Assembly: GCF_907164915.1 (NCBI RefSeq)
Contig: NC_061862.1
Coordinates: forward strand, 87,158,846-87,222,845
Length of the DNA stretch: 64,000 nt
Direction of reading: 5' to 3'
From: Impatiens glandulifera
Taxonomy: Eukaryota; Streptophyta; Magnoliopsida; Ericales; Balsaminaceae
The position numbers were made by a program, and so were the translations under genes. The notes beneath the pieces were generated by a model, which saw nothing but the letters and a program-made list of their open reading frames with translations, was not told where the DNA came from and ran no database searches. Below, piece by piece: positions 24,160-34,526 of the stretch (the stretch's first letter is position 1; the number at the start of each line of letters is the position of its first letter).

Positions 24160-24780
24160 AAGGTAAACTCGTGTCACAAAGATCGGGAACAAGATCAAAA
24201 AGAATTTCAGAAAAATCACAAAGATCAAACACAAGAGCACAAAGCATTCGAAAGTCACAAAGATCAAACGCAAAATCACAAAGCATGCTAAAAAAATCAA
24301 TGAGATCAAACGCAAGAGTACAAAACATGCGAAAAATCACAAAGATCAAACGCAAGAACACAAAGCATGCAAAAATCACAAAGATTGAACATAAGAGCAC
24401 AAAACATGTGAAAGTCACAAAGATCAAACGCAAGAGCACGAAGCATGCGAAAATTATAAATATCAAAAACAAGAGCACAAAGCATGTGAAAATCACAAAG
24501 ATTGAACGCAAGAGCTCAAAGCATTCGAAAGTCACAAAGATCAAACGAAAAAGCATAAAATATGCGAAAGTCACAAAGATCAAACACAAGAGCACAAAGC
24601 ATGCAAAAATCACAAAGATCAAACGTAAGAGCACAAAGCATGCAAAAATCACAAAGATTGAACACAAAAGCACAAAGCATGCGAAAGTCACAAAGATCAA
24701 ACGCAAGAGTATAAAGCATGTGAAAATCACAAAATTGAAGGCAATATCACAAAGCATGCCATGTCCACAAAGGACGAACC
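24160..24780. repeat. 39-bp minisatellite, about 15 copies
   Basis: The unit is AAAATCACAAAGATCAAACG, CAAGAGCACAAAGCATGCG and variants, repeated from about 24160 to 24780. Because 39 is divisible by three, long open frames run through it on both strands: lysine/threonine-rich on plus, very hydrophobic on minus. Neither frame resembles a known protein, and both follow from the period. Confidence 0.88.
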
Positions 24781-24817
24781 TCAAAGAACTTACCCTAACT
24801 TATCTATATATATATAT

Positions 24818-25107
24818 AATGCTTAATTTTTAAAGTGTTATGATTATCGGGTCGATAATTTTGATTAATTTGGATATATATGTGAGAGTGAATGGATACT
24901 TAGGTCGGATTGTGGGTTGACCCTCCCACAAACTTAAAACGGTTTAAAATAAAATTAAAAATGATATATGTATGTTTTGAACTCACAACCTAACAAAAAA
25001 AATACAATCTTTTAATCAACTATGATAATAACACTTTATATTTTAAAGTCAACACCAAATTAGATGAACGCGAGACATTTTAACCATATAAGTTCAACTT
25101 TTTAACT
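24818..25107 (-). mobile_element. (TA)n-flanked dispersed repeat, copy A
   Basis: About 290 bases between TATATATATATA runs. On the minus strand it reads TTAGTTAGTTAAAAAGTTGAA ... ending GTGTTATG-like ... AAGCATT. The same sequence recurs in opposite orientation at 42060-42900. Placement between (TA)n tracts resembles Micron-type elements that sit in TA microsatellites. Homology to that family is not established. Confidence 0.5.
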
Positions 25108-25109
25108 AA

Positions 25110-25158
<49 letters not shown>
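25108..25158. repeat. (TA)n microsatellite at the left edge of Tat-2
   Basis: A run of AT dinucleotides that replaces the first five bases (TGTAG) expected for the Tat-2 LTR, so the LTR boundary has been eroded into it. Confidence 0.85.
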
Positions 25159-25162
<4 letters not shown>

Positions 25163-25782
25163 TCATTTTTCACCCCCCAAATTTTATAGTTTATGATTTT
25201 ATTAAATCTGAGCCTATAAAATATTTTGAATTCATTCACGGGCTCATTGTACGATTTATTTTAAAGATGATTATTTTTAGAACAATTGAAGTTTTTGAAA
25301 ATAATTGATTTTGGATTCTTAATAAGTTAAGGATAAAGGGAAATAGTTCAATCCAATATCTACATACAAGATCCAGATCAGATTTAGTAATGGGGCCAAG
25401 AAGATCCAAATCAAAGGCAAGTCAACCCGAAGTAAGGCCAAGGAAAGGATCCAATTGACGGATCCAACCGGTGACCCGACCTATGGACCGACCCATGACC
25501 AAGATCTAATTGCTAAAGAGGAAAATTTGAAATGAAAGAAAGATTCAACCGTGAGAATGAAGGTTTGGTCATCCTTTTTAATTAAAAATTAAAATGACCA
25601 AATATTACATCATTATTAAATAAAACTTAAATCCCATTGGATGAAAAACTTAACATTTAGTGACATATCAAGTGGAGATTGCTCTATTATTTTAAATATT
25701 TGTAAATATTTAAAATAGTTTTCTTTCAAACGGTTAAGTGTGTTAAATGGGACTTTGGGCCCTAGGGTTTCATAGATTTGCC

Positions 25783-25790
25783 TATAAATA
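25783..25790 (+). promoter_or_regulatory. TATA box in the Tat-2 LTR
   Basis: TATAAATA, preceded by CATAGATTTGCC and followed by CTCCTCTTAACACC, the arrangement seen in both Tat-1 LTRs. Confidence 0.65.
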
Positions 25791-26393
25791 CTCCTCTTAA
25801 CACCTTAGGAAAGGGGGACCTTCAACTCTTGACATTCACCTTCTACCTTCTCTCTTAGGCTTCTCTAAAAAATCTGCCCTTTTTCTTTTAAGAATCTAAG
25901 CAAGAGCTCCAACTAGTTTTGTTAGGTCATAAGCCTCTTGTTTAGAATTTCCATTCCTCTTTGCAAAGAAAGCAACCCATTGTAAGCTTCTTTGCACAAC
26001 ATTTATTTATTTATTTTTATTGTTTATTTCTTCTATAGCATAAATCAAATATTTGCATAAGTTTACAATAAATTCTGTTTTGGTTTAGTCTATTTTTTTT
26101 TATTCCTACTTGTACATAGTGTATATATTAATTTTTCTTAAGCAAAACAAAAAGTAAAAAAAATGTTTTGATTTATTTTTGTATAAAATTAGATCTAGGA
26201 TTTACTTGTATATGATTAATAATCTAGTTAGGTTTAAAAGAGAGGAAAAGAGAAGATATAAAAAATTGTTTTGATTTAATTCATCGTTTTCATGATATTA
26301 GAATTAGGATATAAGACTTTTTGGAAATTTTTATGCAATTTGGGATTCATTTGGATCAACAAATAGTTTGTTAGCTAGGATTAGGTGAAAACT

Positions 26394-26520
26394 CGATGCT
26401 TTCCAGACGACGCTTGCCCTGCTGCAAATGCTGATGAACCAGAATACCGACGCTTTCCAGACGACGCTCCCTCTGCTGCAACTGCTGCTGAACCAACCTA
26501 CTGACGCTTCGTAGGCGACA
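26394..26520 (+). repeat. 54-bp direct repeat inside the Tat-2 LTR
   Basis: GATGCTTTCCAGACGACGC at 26394 recurs at 26449 as GACGCTTTCCAGACGACGC and partly at 26502. CTGCTGCAA words lie between. It is GC-rich compared with the rest of the LTR and absent from Tat-1, so it marks a separate LTR subfamily. Confidence 0.75.
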
Positions 26521-27281
26521 CTTGCTCTAACTAAAATTAAAATTAAACCCTAACTAAAATTGAACCTAGCCCAAACTTAGACTTAGGATTTTCCTTAGAC
26601 TTAAGACTTTTTTTTGAAATTTTTTTAAAATAAAAACCCAAAAAAATAAAATTTTAGACCCTTTAAATAATTCACTAAAGTTCTTAAAAATTAATCTAGA
26701 CTTAGGCCAATTAATTTTTGATTAATAACTTGTCTAGTTTTGATTTTTAGGATAACTTTATGTGTAAGTTATTTGCTTTAGTTTTTCTTTTGTCTTTGTT
26801 TATTCTTTCTTTTTTTTGTTTATCTCATGCAAACCTTTAAATGTTTAAAATTCTAAAATGTAAAGCGTAAAAAATTTGAAAAAATGCCAAAATTAATTAA
26901 TAGAGACCTTAGGGGCGTTTTGGGACATAGCGTCTAAAAAACCCTTTCCCACACGTAACCAAACGTCGAACACATATCTCTTAATTTCCTAATTTTTGAA
27001 ATTAGGTGGCGACTCTCTAGTCGTGAGAATGAATTAATATTGAAAAAATTTAAAGTAGGAATATGACATACTTCCCATTAAAAAAACTCTCAATCTCTCC
27101 TAGATTCGACGGGAAGGTAAGATATGGAGTTGTTTATAAAGCCTCATTTTTAAAACTTCAATTTTTCAAATATTAAAATTAATTCCCCTCACGTTTTCAA
27201 AATAAAATTTTTAAAGAGCGTCCCATAATTTTCAAACTAGTCGATCAAAAAAATGTTTTTTAAAAATCGATCACAGTTTTC

Positions 27282-27300
27282 TGGCGACTCTGCTGGGGAC
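27282..27300 (+). other. Primer binding site of Tat-2
   Basis: TGGCGACTCTGCTGGGGAC, six bases after the LTR end. One base differs from Tat-1. The form with CTC is probably ancestral, because Tat-3 at 46099 also has it. Confidence 0.82.
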
Positions 27301-28496
27301 ATTCGACGTTTGACTCCAAAGTAATTTTGGCCAAGTATTTAAACTTTCTTACGCTTTAATTCATACTCCATGTTCACATTACTTGATTATTTTCATGAGA
27401 CTTGGAGCTCCAATGTGGAGGTGTGTGGGTATACATCGTTGGATGAAGCTCACACATCTATATTTTATGTGCTAAGGGTAGTCAATGTGAATGACACCCT
27501 CAACCCTTGCCTTGAAGGCTTTTGTGTGATTTGAGAGTTGAGAAAAACAATAGGAAATAACCCAGATTAATCATCTCTTCTTTTCAAATATCCCCTATTA
27601 TTGAAAATGAGGGATTTTGAAATAGAGGTGAGGGGGATGTCCAATTGAGAGCTCCCCTTAAATCGAGAGATCCCTTTTGGGATAGTATCCTTGTCGGTGG
27701 AACAACTCTCTCTTAAGCCATTTCCATCTTTAGAACAAAAATCTAAAAAGTTAATTCTACCAAGTCGTTGCCACGTCTCGTCCTGTCGAGCAACAAAGCC
27801 ACTTCACGAAGCATTTTTACTTGACTAGTATATATGATAAATACATGTATGCATATAGATATTTCTAGGCGCTCAGTTTATCCATTCAAAGTTTTAAAAT
27901 GCCATGAAACATGTGAACAATTTCAAAATTTTGAAGCTAAGCCTTATAATTTTAAAGGAGTAAAATCGAGGAAACTTAGAAAAACTAAAAGAAGAATATA
28001 ATGTAACTAGTTTCTTTCTTTGTGTCTTTACTACTCAGATTCTAAGCGTAAATATAATCAAGAAAGACGCGTGAAACACAAAGACGATCAAGAGAGACAC
28101 ATGAGACACAAAGACGATCAAGAAAGATGGAAATACTTGAAGATTCGAAGACTTAGATTAGATTTCTTTATGCTTGAAATGTAAATCTCTTTATGAAGAT
28201 ACATGAGCAACATTGTAACGAAAGGATGAGGGGTGCTTGCTTTCTTTTCTTATTTTATTTTATGACCTGAGTTTGTGATTTTATCCATGACACTTAGGAT
28301 TTTAATAAAATAACTCATTCTTATTTTACTCATCCTTTTCTACATGTTATACATTGTGAATGGGTAAATTGAGCATTTATTGCGTGTTAGGGATTATGTG
28401 CATATGAGCAACGCATTGCTTGTTTTACTTGATAAAGGGGTTCGAACTGACTTTGTTCTCTTGAACACAATATACTCATATTCATCATAATTTACA
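27301..28496 (+). other. Untranslated leader of Tat-2
   Basis: Collinear with the Tat-1 leader (11274-12473) and similar along its whole length. No conserved open frame. Confidence 0.65.
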
Positions 28497-29080
28497 ATGA
28501 CAAACCCACCAAGAAGGTTCAATGAGTCAGTTCATCTAAAGCTAGACGATCTTCGTGATACACTAATACAATTGGGGCAACAACTTGAAGACCTCACAGC
28601 AAAAGTCGAAACTTATGCGACAATCGAACCCCTTAATTCGAAAAGCTTATGAGAAGAAAGATAAAGGGTAAGCAGGGCATTCATGGAAGGTTGGAAAGTT
28701 GTAGAAAGGTTTATTCAAAACAAGAGTCATGCAAGCACGTCAAACTCAAGGACAAAATGTTCATCAAGAGAACTCATTTCTCCTATACAAAGTCAACAAT
28801 CATCACAAGCAAGTAGTGCGACTACTACTCCACCTCGTAGAAAATTTGACGACTTGGGGATGTCATTGTAGAAGGCCTTAAGGAACTTGTTGCAGAAGAA
28901 GTTGATTCAAACGTTAACACCGGAACCCAGGAGAGAAGTAATGGGCAAGTTCGCAAATGAGTGGTGTGGATATCACTAGACTAGAGGGCATTCCATTAAT
29001 TGTTGTTTCCCTCTCAAACAAAAGATTCAAGATCTGATCGACGCTAAGATCATCCCAGTACCTAAGGTTAAAACCAACTG
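28497..29080 (+). pseudogene. gag remnant of Tat-2 with zinc-knuckle tail
   Basis: Starts MTNPPRRFNESVH as in Tat-1, with a stop after about 50 codons. A later segment (28683 onward, with stops near 28869 and 28978) reads PPRRKFDDLGMSL, then WCGYH, TRGHSINCC and PLKQKIQDLIDAKII. The C-x2-H-x4-GH-x4-C arrangement followed by IQDLID is typical of the C-terminal end of Tat gag. The middle of gag is missing. Tat-1 lacks even this tail, so the two copies lost gag with different breakpoints. Confidence 0.65.
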
Positions 29081-29115
29081 ATGACGTCACAGACAGCGAG
29101 GAGAAAAATCCATAT

Positions 29116-30156
29116 TTGACAAAACATGCAATCGCTAAAAAGAATTCGAACTTAAAATCTATGATTTCTGAATTTCATTCACATGCAGAACATTATTTTA
29201 ATAACTCTAAGTATGTGGGAACATTGAACAATGATTTTAAAAATGAAGAAGAAACTTTTGATTATATGTCTTCCAATGAAACGTTTAAATCAGAAATGAC
29301 CTATGAGATGAGGCATTATCTAGATAAACAAGAGAAGAATTTTTCCACTATAGAAGAAACAATTGAAATAAATCTTAACACAGAAGAAGATCCTCAGATT
29401 GTTTTAATCGGTAAAAGTTTAAATGATTTAGAACGAGAAAATTTAACTAAACTTTTAAAAACAAACAAAGATGTTTTTGCATGGTCCTATAAAGATATGT
29501 CAGGCATTGATCCAGAAATCATCCAACACCGCATACCACTTTATGAAGACGCAAAACCGGTGAAGAAGAAGCTTCGGAGAATGAAGGTAGACATCGTGGA
29601 CAAGATCAAGGAGGAAGTTCAGAAACAGCTCGACGCAGGATTCCTCAAAGTGGTAGATTACCCAGAGTGGATCGCCAATGTAGTCCCAGCCGCAAAGAAA
29701 AATGGAAAGATCCGAGTATGTGTAGACTATCGAGATCTCAACAAAGCAAGCCCTAAAGATAGCTTCCCACTACCACACATCGACGGGCTAGTGGATCATT
29801 CAGCAGGCCATCAACTTCTATCATTTATGGACGGATTCTCAGGCTACAACCAAGTACTGATGGCTCTAGAAGACAAGGAGAAGACAACGTTCATCACAGA
29901 AGTCGGAACATTTTGTTATCGAGTCATGCCTTTTGGACTGAAGAACGCAGGAGCAACGTATCAACGAGCTATCACGCTGATTCTTCATAATATGATCCAC
30001 AATGAAGTAGAAGTCTATGTCGACGATATGATTGTCAAATCAAAAGATCGAGAAGGGCACATCCAAAATCTTGACAAATTCTTACAACGCATCAGGAAGT
30101 TCCAACTTAGGCTCAATCCAAAGAAGTGCACATTCAGAGTGACAACCCAATTTTAG
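29116..30156 (+). pseudogene. Tat-2 reverse transcriptase, open frame
   Basis: About 346 codons open without a stop. An acidic linker (residues about 1-140) leads through SGIDPEIIQHRIPLYEDAKP into RT. RT motifs are complete: NGKIRVCVDYRDLNKASPKD, LLSFMDGFSGYNQV, TFCYRVMPFGLKNAGATYQR, catalytic YVDDMIVKSKD, and LRLNPKKCTFRV. The frame then ends where an internal deletion joins it to the second RNase H region. There is no natural ATG at the left end; the frame is entered from gag-protease in an intact element. The fusion point lacks the RT connection and first RNase H, so this would not make a working polymerase even though the RT core is intact. Confidence 0.88.
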
Positions 30157-30172
30157 TCAAGCTCGAATATCC

Positions 30173-30457
30173 GTGACGAACAATGAAACAAAGTATGAAG
30201 CATGCATCTCTGGCTTAAAGATTGCTCATGAAAAAGGAGCGATACGTCTAGAAGTAGTAGGAGACTTGAACTTAGTCATTTCACAGGATAATGGTGAATG
30301 GAAAGTCAAAGGAGAGAATCTTAAACCCTACCATCAACAATTATTGACTCTAATGACTAAGTTTGAATACGTGACATTCACACATGCTCCGAGAAGTCAG
30401 AATCGATTCGTAGACGCTTTGGTCACGTTAGTAGCCATGACGCAAATCCCGGAATGA
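30173..30457 (+). pseudogene. Tat-2 second RNase H-like domain
   Basis: Reads TNNETKYEACISGLKIAHEK, LEVVGDLNLVISQDNGEWKV and FVDALVTLVAM, collinear with 14730-15005 of Tat-1. The first RNase H and the start of this domain are missing through the internal deletion. Substitutions such as D to N near GDLNLV indicate decay. Confidence 0.78.
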
Positions 30458-30519
30458 ATCAAAATCAAGTCTTTGAAGATTCATTAGAAACAGAAACGAG
30501 ACATCGAGAAGAGGACGAT

Positions 30520-31387
30520 TGCAAACAACGAAGTGGCGCCCAAACCTTGGAGAGCTCTACGCCAATACGCAACCAACTACGTGTTACTCACAGGAAAGCT
30601 ATATCGACGCTCCTTTGACGGTTAGAACATGATATGCATCGACGAACCTCAAGCATCACAGATCATGGAGGAAGTACACGCAGGAACATGTGGCCCGTGG
30701 CCCACACATAAACGGATCATCACTCGCTAAGAAGATCCTTCGCTTTGGCTATTACTGGAAGAACATGGAACAAGAATGTGTAGAATATGTTAAGAAGTGT
30801 CATCAATGTCAATTTTATGCGAACTTGAAGCACACTCCAGCATCTCTACTTTACAACATGACTTTACCATGGACATTCTCGACACGGGGAACAAATATCA
30901 TCGGAAAAATTTATCCTCACGCTTCAAACGGACACGAATTCATCCTTGTAGCTATCGATTATTTCACAAAGTGGGTCGAAGCTCAATCATACAATGTTCT
31001 CAAGTCGTCACATGTTGCCAAGTTCATACGCAACAACATCATTGCACGTTATGGAGTTCCTCAAGCCTTGATCTTAGACAATGGTGGACACTTCCAAGGA
31101 GAAGTACTCAAAGTACTAGATAAATACAAGATTGAACACCACAAATCCTCACCTTATCGTCCTCAAACGAACGGCACAGTAGAGGCTGCCAACAAGAACA
31201 TCATCAATATCATCAAGAAAATGATTCAGACGTACAAGGATTGGCACGAGAAGCTTCTATACGCCTTTTGGGGATATAGAACAACCATTCGAATGTCAAC
31301 GGGAGAAACGCCATTTGTATTGGTCTACGGAATGGATGCAATGCAACCTATCGAAATCGAAGTGCCTACTTTAAGAGTTTTACTTGA
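30520..31387 (+). pseudogene. Tat-2 integrase, truncated at the 3' side
   Basis: From the zinc-binding region (KKILRFGYYWKNMEQ, CVEYVKKCHQCQ) through the core: VAIDYFTKWVE, LILDNGGHF, SPYRPQTNGTVEAANKNI with the D-D-E residues present, then WGYRTTIRMSTGETPF. The main frame is open from 30690. It ends in (TA)n at about 31387, where Tat-1 continues for another 330 bases. The break is within the C-terminal domain. Upstream, about 60 bases are deleted near 30545 relative to Tat-1. Confidence 0.87.
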
Positions 31388-31610
31388 AAAATATTATATA
31401 TATATATATATAGATTGTGCTGAAGTAATACTGTACTTAAGAATATTTTTTTTATTTTTAGAATTCTTTTTGGTACAAGTTTTAAAAAATAAACAACCTA
31501 AATATAACTCATGATCAAACTATTGATTAAGATCCAAAATTAATTACTTTTATAAATGGATTTGATTTCATTGATTATATATATAATATATAATCTCATA
31601 CTATATATAT

Positions 31611-31641
<31 letters not shown>

Positions 31642-31644
31642 AAT

Positions 31645-31675
<31 letters not shown>

Positions 31676-31928
31676 ATGATCAATTTAGAGATAGATGAGT
31701 AATTAGTCAATTAAATAACTCTAAAGTTCATGTATATAAACAATAGAGAGAAAGAAGAAAGAGAAAGAAGAAAGAACCAATGTATATACCTTTGGGGGGA
31801 GAAATGGCAACGAAATTGAAGAGATGAGGATAATTGAAAGAATGTAAGAAATATAGGATATTATATATATTATATAATTTTCTTGACCAGTTGTTGAAAA
31901 GACTCTTAAAAGTTGGTTCTTTCATATA
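31388..31928. other. AT-rich DNA with (TA)n between Tat-2 and the Pack-MULE
   Basis: Several TATATATA runs at 31396-31415 and 31580-31675, then a purine-rich stretch (AGAGAGAAAGAAGAAAG near 31745). No gene is supported. Confidence 0.5.
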
Positions 31929-32050
31929 TTTTTTATTGGGAATTTCGATGAAATGGCCCTCATAAGTGGCATAATTCCAAAAAAGGCCCGTGTCTGCTAA
32001 TGTTTGCAAAATGGGCCTTTTTGCCCTGCGAAATGTCCATTTTACCCTTG

Positions 32051-32145
32051 TAATTGCACTTACTCGAATTACACTTACGCGAATTACACTTACGCGAATT
32101 ACACTTACGCGTATTACACTTACGCGAATTACACTTACGCGTAAT
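32051..32145. repeat. 15-bp subterminal array, left arm
   Basis: Six or so copies of CGAATTACACTTACG. A matching array is in the right arm (37201-37322). Subterminal arrays in Mutator-like elements can bind transposase; that is a possibility here, not shown. The 15-bp period makes spurious repetitive open frames (VIRVS type). Confidence 0.85.
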
Positions 32146-32214
32146 ATGTAATATGCGTACATTGAAGGACGCATATTACATATACGCGCATTATGTAATA
32201 TGCGTCTTTCATAC

Positions 32215-32223
32215 TATATAAAA
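32215..32223 (+). promoter_or_regulatory. TATA box in the left arm, pointing inward
   Basis: TATATAAAA, followed by AAATCTCC and a pyrimidine-rich leader with GGGTTCCGACTC. A GT splice donor (GCTAAG/GTAAGA) is at 32316/32317. The arrangement looks like a promoter with a 5' untranslated exon driving transcription into the captured Rab and HINT pieces. It is mirrored in the right arm. Confidence 0.6.
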
Positions 32224-32502
32224 CGCCTAATTTTGACTCTCATTTTAAATCTCCAATTTTTAGGGTTCCGACTCTCTCTCAAACCCTATCCCCTTCGATC
32301 CCGCTGCTCCGCTAAGGTAAGACATTCTCGTCTCAATGCCTTCTTATGTATTCTAGGATTTTGAATATTATCCAAGTGCTATTATGTTGGATGAGGATTT
32401 AGGGTTTTAAGTAAATCTTACAAGTTTATCTATGTAAATGACAATCAACAACACTTGGGTTTGTACTTCATTGATCTGTGGAAGCAGAAGTTAAACATTT
32501 CG

Positions 32503-32652
32503 ATGGATATGGAAATTGAAGAGGAGAATCCGACGGAGCTTAACACTCTCAACATTGGTAGAGGATTCGCTAGCGTAGGCAGATTGATGGATGGAGTAGG
32601 CAGAAAGTCGGATTGGACGATGAACCATGAATTCAATGCTCATTTATATTAA
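32503..32652 (+). CDS. Small open frame in the left inverted repeat, unknown
   Basis: 49 codons beginning MDMEIEEENPTELNTLNIG and ending MNHEFNAHLY. A possible splice acceptor (GAAGCAG) lies at about 32488, downstream of the TIR leader intron. The right arm keeps the same frame open (minus strand, about 36708-36850), with ACG in place of the first ATG but the second Met retained. I recognise no family. It may be the first coding exon of a captured gene or simply sequence kept similar because the arms are recent copies. Calling it a gene is speculative. Confidence 0.3.
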   Translation: MDMEIEEENPTELNTLNIGRGFASVGRLMDGVGRKSDWTMNHEFNAHLY

Positions 32653-32882
32653 AAACACGCTCTTTCATTTTGTCTTCCATCTTCCATTGATGATGAACCT
32701 ATTCCTATTTTGATCTTTTAGAAGGTGCATCCATATATTTTTTGCCAAATTTTCCTTTTGCTGCAATTAAGTAAATAACTTAACATATGGATTAATTACT
32801 ATGGTACACATTTTCCATTTCCTGGTTTTTTGAAATAAATATAATTTTTAGTTTGTTTGAACATTATTTTTCATTATTGCAG
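32653..32882. other. TIR sequence between the small frame and the GH51 exon
   Basis: AT-rich, intron-like, ending in CATTATTGCAG at the GH51 exon border (32882). Confidence 0.45.
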
Positions 32883-32993
32883 GAGATTCTTGATGGAATT
32901 GAGTTTGCTAGGGGTGACTCCAAATCAACCTGGGGTTCTATGCGTGCAGTAATGGGGCACCCATAACCTTTTGACTTGAAATATGTTGCTATT
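32883..32993 (+). pseudogene. GH51 alpha-L-arabinofuranosidase exon fragment, left arm
   Basis: After an intact AG acceptor it reads EILDGIEFARGDSKSTWGS, then MRAVMGHP, a stop, and PFDLKYVAI. This matches the catalytic-domain segment of plant GH51 arabinofuranosidases (IEFARG, TWGS, MG, YVA). The fragment ends at the inner edge of the inverted repeat, one residue before the GNED motif that the right-hand copy retains. It is thus a duplicate made by the inverted repeat. The stop is shared with the right copy, so it predates the arm duplication or was homogenised. Confidence 0.85.
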
Positions 32994-33166
32994 CGAATCA
33001 TTTACTTGAGATATCATGTTGGCTGCTCGTAGATCTGAAACATTATTTTCTGAATTTGGTCAAAACATGCCCTTCTGTAGAATTTCAACTTTTGATTTCG
33101 TTTGTATATTAAGGTTCGAGGTTTTGATTTGCTGACATGGATATATCTTTCATCTTCTTCTGGTAG

Positions 33167-34060
33167 GTCGGGAAGACGTCATTGATGAATCAATAAGAAT
33201 CATGTGGTACCCTACATTCTGATAATGGTTTCTTTTGTTGAAGTTCTTTGATGTATTTCTTTGTCTAGTGTTTTATTTATTGCTTCGACTCTGTGAGTAT
33301 GTAAATCGTAAGTTTAGCAATCAGTATAAGGCTACCATTTGAGCTGATTTTCTTAGTAAAGAATTTCAGCAATTTAAAGTTTGAAGACAGAGCCTTCACT
33401 TTGCAGGTCAACTTTCTTCACTATTAGATTTTGATTGGATTATTTAATTAGTATATAATGTCAGCACTAGATTCTTTTTTTCAAGATCCTTAAACACATT
33501 AAAAAAATGTATTTGGTGATCACAAAAGGATAATGAGGTTAAATTTTGTGTCATTTTCTTTAGGGTTTAACAACGGGATTCAAACACCTAATGATTTGCA
33601 ATGAACAAAATGTTTATGTTGAATATGCCAATATGGTCCTATATACTTGATATAATGGCTAGATGATAATTTATATTCATTTTTCATTCTTTAATAAGTT
33701 GAACATGGAAATGTCAGTTTGGTGATGGACTAAATGTCTCACTTCTACTTCCAATTTTCATTACACAAGTTGTTATATATTTAATTTCTCAATATTCTTA
33801 GTATAGTAATCAATCTCTGCAGATATGGAACACAACAGGACAAGAAATGTTCCAAAGCCTTGGCGTGGCTTTTTATCGAGGGGTTGATTGCTGAGAACGT
33901 CTATGATGTTAATGTGATGAAGTCGTTTTTGCTTCAGGTACTAACTATTTTGGTTAAAAAATTCATAAATTTACTGAACTAACTATTTTGTTAGTTTTTT
34001 GGGGTCTTTTAGGCTAGCCCACATGACCCTGAGAACTTTTCATTTGTGGTCCTATGACAA
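33167..34060 (+). pseudogene. RabG3 (Rab7-like) GTPase gene fragment, four exon pieces
   Basis: Four pieces in the right order with intron-like gaps: 33167-33195 (VGKTSLMNQ, P-loop end), 33310-33406 (KFSNQYKATI, stop, ADFLSKE, shifted EDRAFTLQ), 33823-33937 ([20 protein letters not shown], then VYDVNVMKSF with shifts) and 34013-34060 (ASPHDPENFSFVVL). These match plant Rab7/RabG3, late-endosome and vacuole-trafficking GTPases. AG acceptors and GT donors are visible at most borders. The switch II motif WDTAGQE has become WNTTGQE, and a stop interrupts switch I, so no functional GTPase could be made. The N-terminal 20 or so residues and the prenylated C terminus are missing. Confidence 0.88.
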
Positions 34061-34345
34061 CATACCTAAACTAAACCAATTATTTGATGGGGAATTCTCA
34101 TTTTTCAGTGCAAATCCAAGGATTGGTTTGGTTGACTATATTTTCTTTTGAACCTAGTTGCTTCATTCACTCCCAAAGAAATTCAGAAGAATAAATGGGC
34201 ATATAACTTGGACAAGCTAAAAAAATTGTATTTTTATATAAGAAAAAAAGAATTTGTTCGAAACTTTAACCCTTTTAGATAGAAAACTGCATAATAACAT
34301 AAGTCTACGAAAAACTAATAGATAGCTGCTTAATATTATTGTCAG

Positions 34346-34526
34346 GCTGAGGAGAGGCACTGTGAGATTCTTGGCCGACTAATGTGCACTTCCAAAATTG
34401 TTGCCAAGCAGGAAGGCCTTGAAGATGGCTTTAGAGTTGTGATTAATGATGGACTAGCAGAATGTAAATCAACACCTTCATGTCCATCTCCTTGGGGGAC
34501 GTCAAATGAACTGGCCACCAGGCTAA
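34346..34526 (+). pseudogene. HINT-type HIT-domain protein, C-terminal exon fragment
   Basis: After a CAG acceptor it reads AEERHCEILGRLMCTSKIVA, then QEGLEDGFRVVINDG, frame-shifts, and resumes as QHLHVHLLGGRQMNWPPG followed by TAA. The histidine-triad core (HLHVHLL) and the NWPPG C terminus are those of plant HINT proteins (nucleotide hydrolases, often named 14-kDa zinc-binding protein). Only the last exon was captured. It follows the Rab pieces on the same strand, so a read-through transcript from the left arm could join the two, although frameshifts prevent a fusion protein. Confidence 0.85.

Larger units (their letters stand above)
25154..27275 (+). repeat. 5' LTR of Tat-2
   Basis: Recognisable from ACACTCATTTTTCACC (25159) to AAAAATCGATCACA (27275). 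TATAAATA lies at 25783-25790 in the same context as in Tat-1. The LTR is about 2.1 kb despite the 300-base loss because of extra sequence at about 26000-26600. Confidence 0.85.
25154..31387 (+). mobile_element. Second Tat-lineage element, 3'-truncated (Tat-2)
   Basis: A 5' LTR (25154-27275), PBS (27282), leader, partial gag, open RT, second RNase H-like domain and most of integrase, then abrupt loss of similarity to Tat-1 at about 31387 in a (TA)n tract. There is no 3' LTR. It belongs to a related subfamily: its LTR lacks about 300 bases present in Tat-1 (the stretch after AATAAGTTAAG) and contains a 54-bp repeat Tat-1 lacks. Internal deletions relative to Tat-1 remove about 830 bases between RT and the second RNase H, and about 60 bases near 30545. 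The copy is dead but its RT frame is intact. Confidence 0.9.
31938..32993 (+). repeat. Left terminal inverted repeat of the Pack-MULE
   Basis: Pairs with 36351-37436 along its whole length, diverging only by scattered changes. From the outside in: GGGAATTT end, a 15-bp repeat array (32051-32145), short palindromes with ATATGCGT words, a TATA box, a 5' splice site, a small open frame and a fragment of a GH51 exon. Similarity stops just after ATATGTTGCTATT (32993). Confidence 0.93.

Noticed and set aside
24131..24784. 217-codon hydrophobic minus-strand frame resembling a multi-pass membrane protein
   Set aside because: It is a reading of the 39-bp minisatellite; the period is divisible by three, so frames stay open on both strands.
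31728..32174. 148-codon minus-strand frame with repeated VIRVS
   Set aside because: It crosses the Pack-MULE border and the repeat comes from the 15-bp subterminal array.
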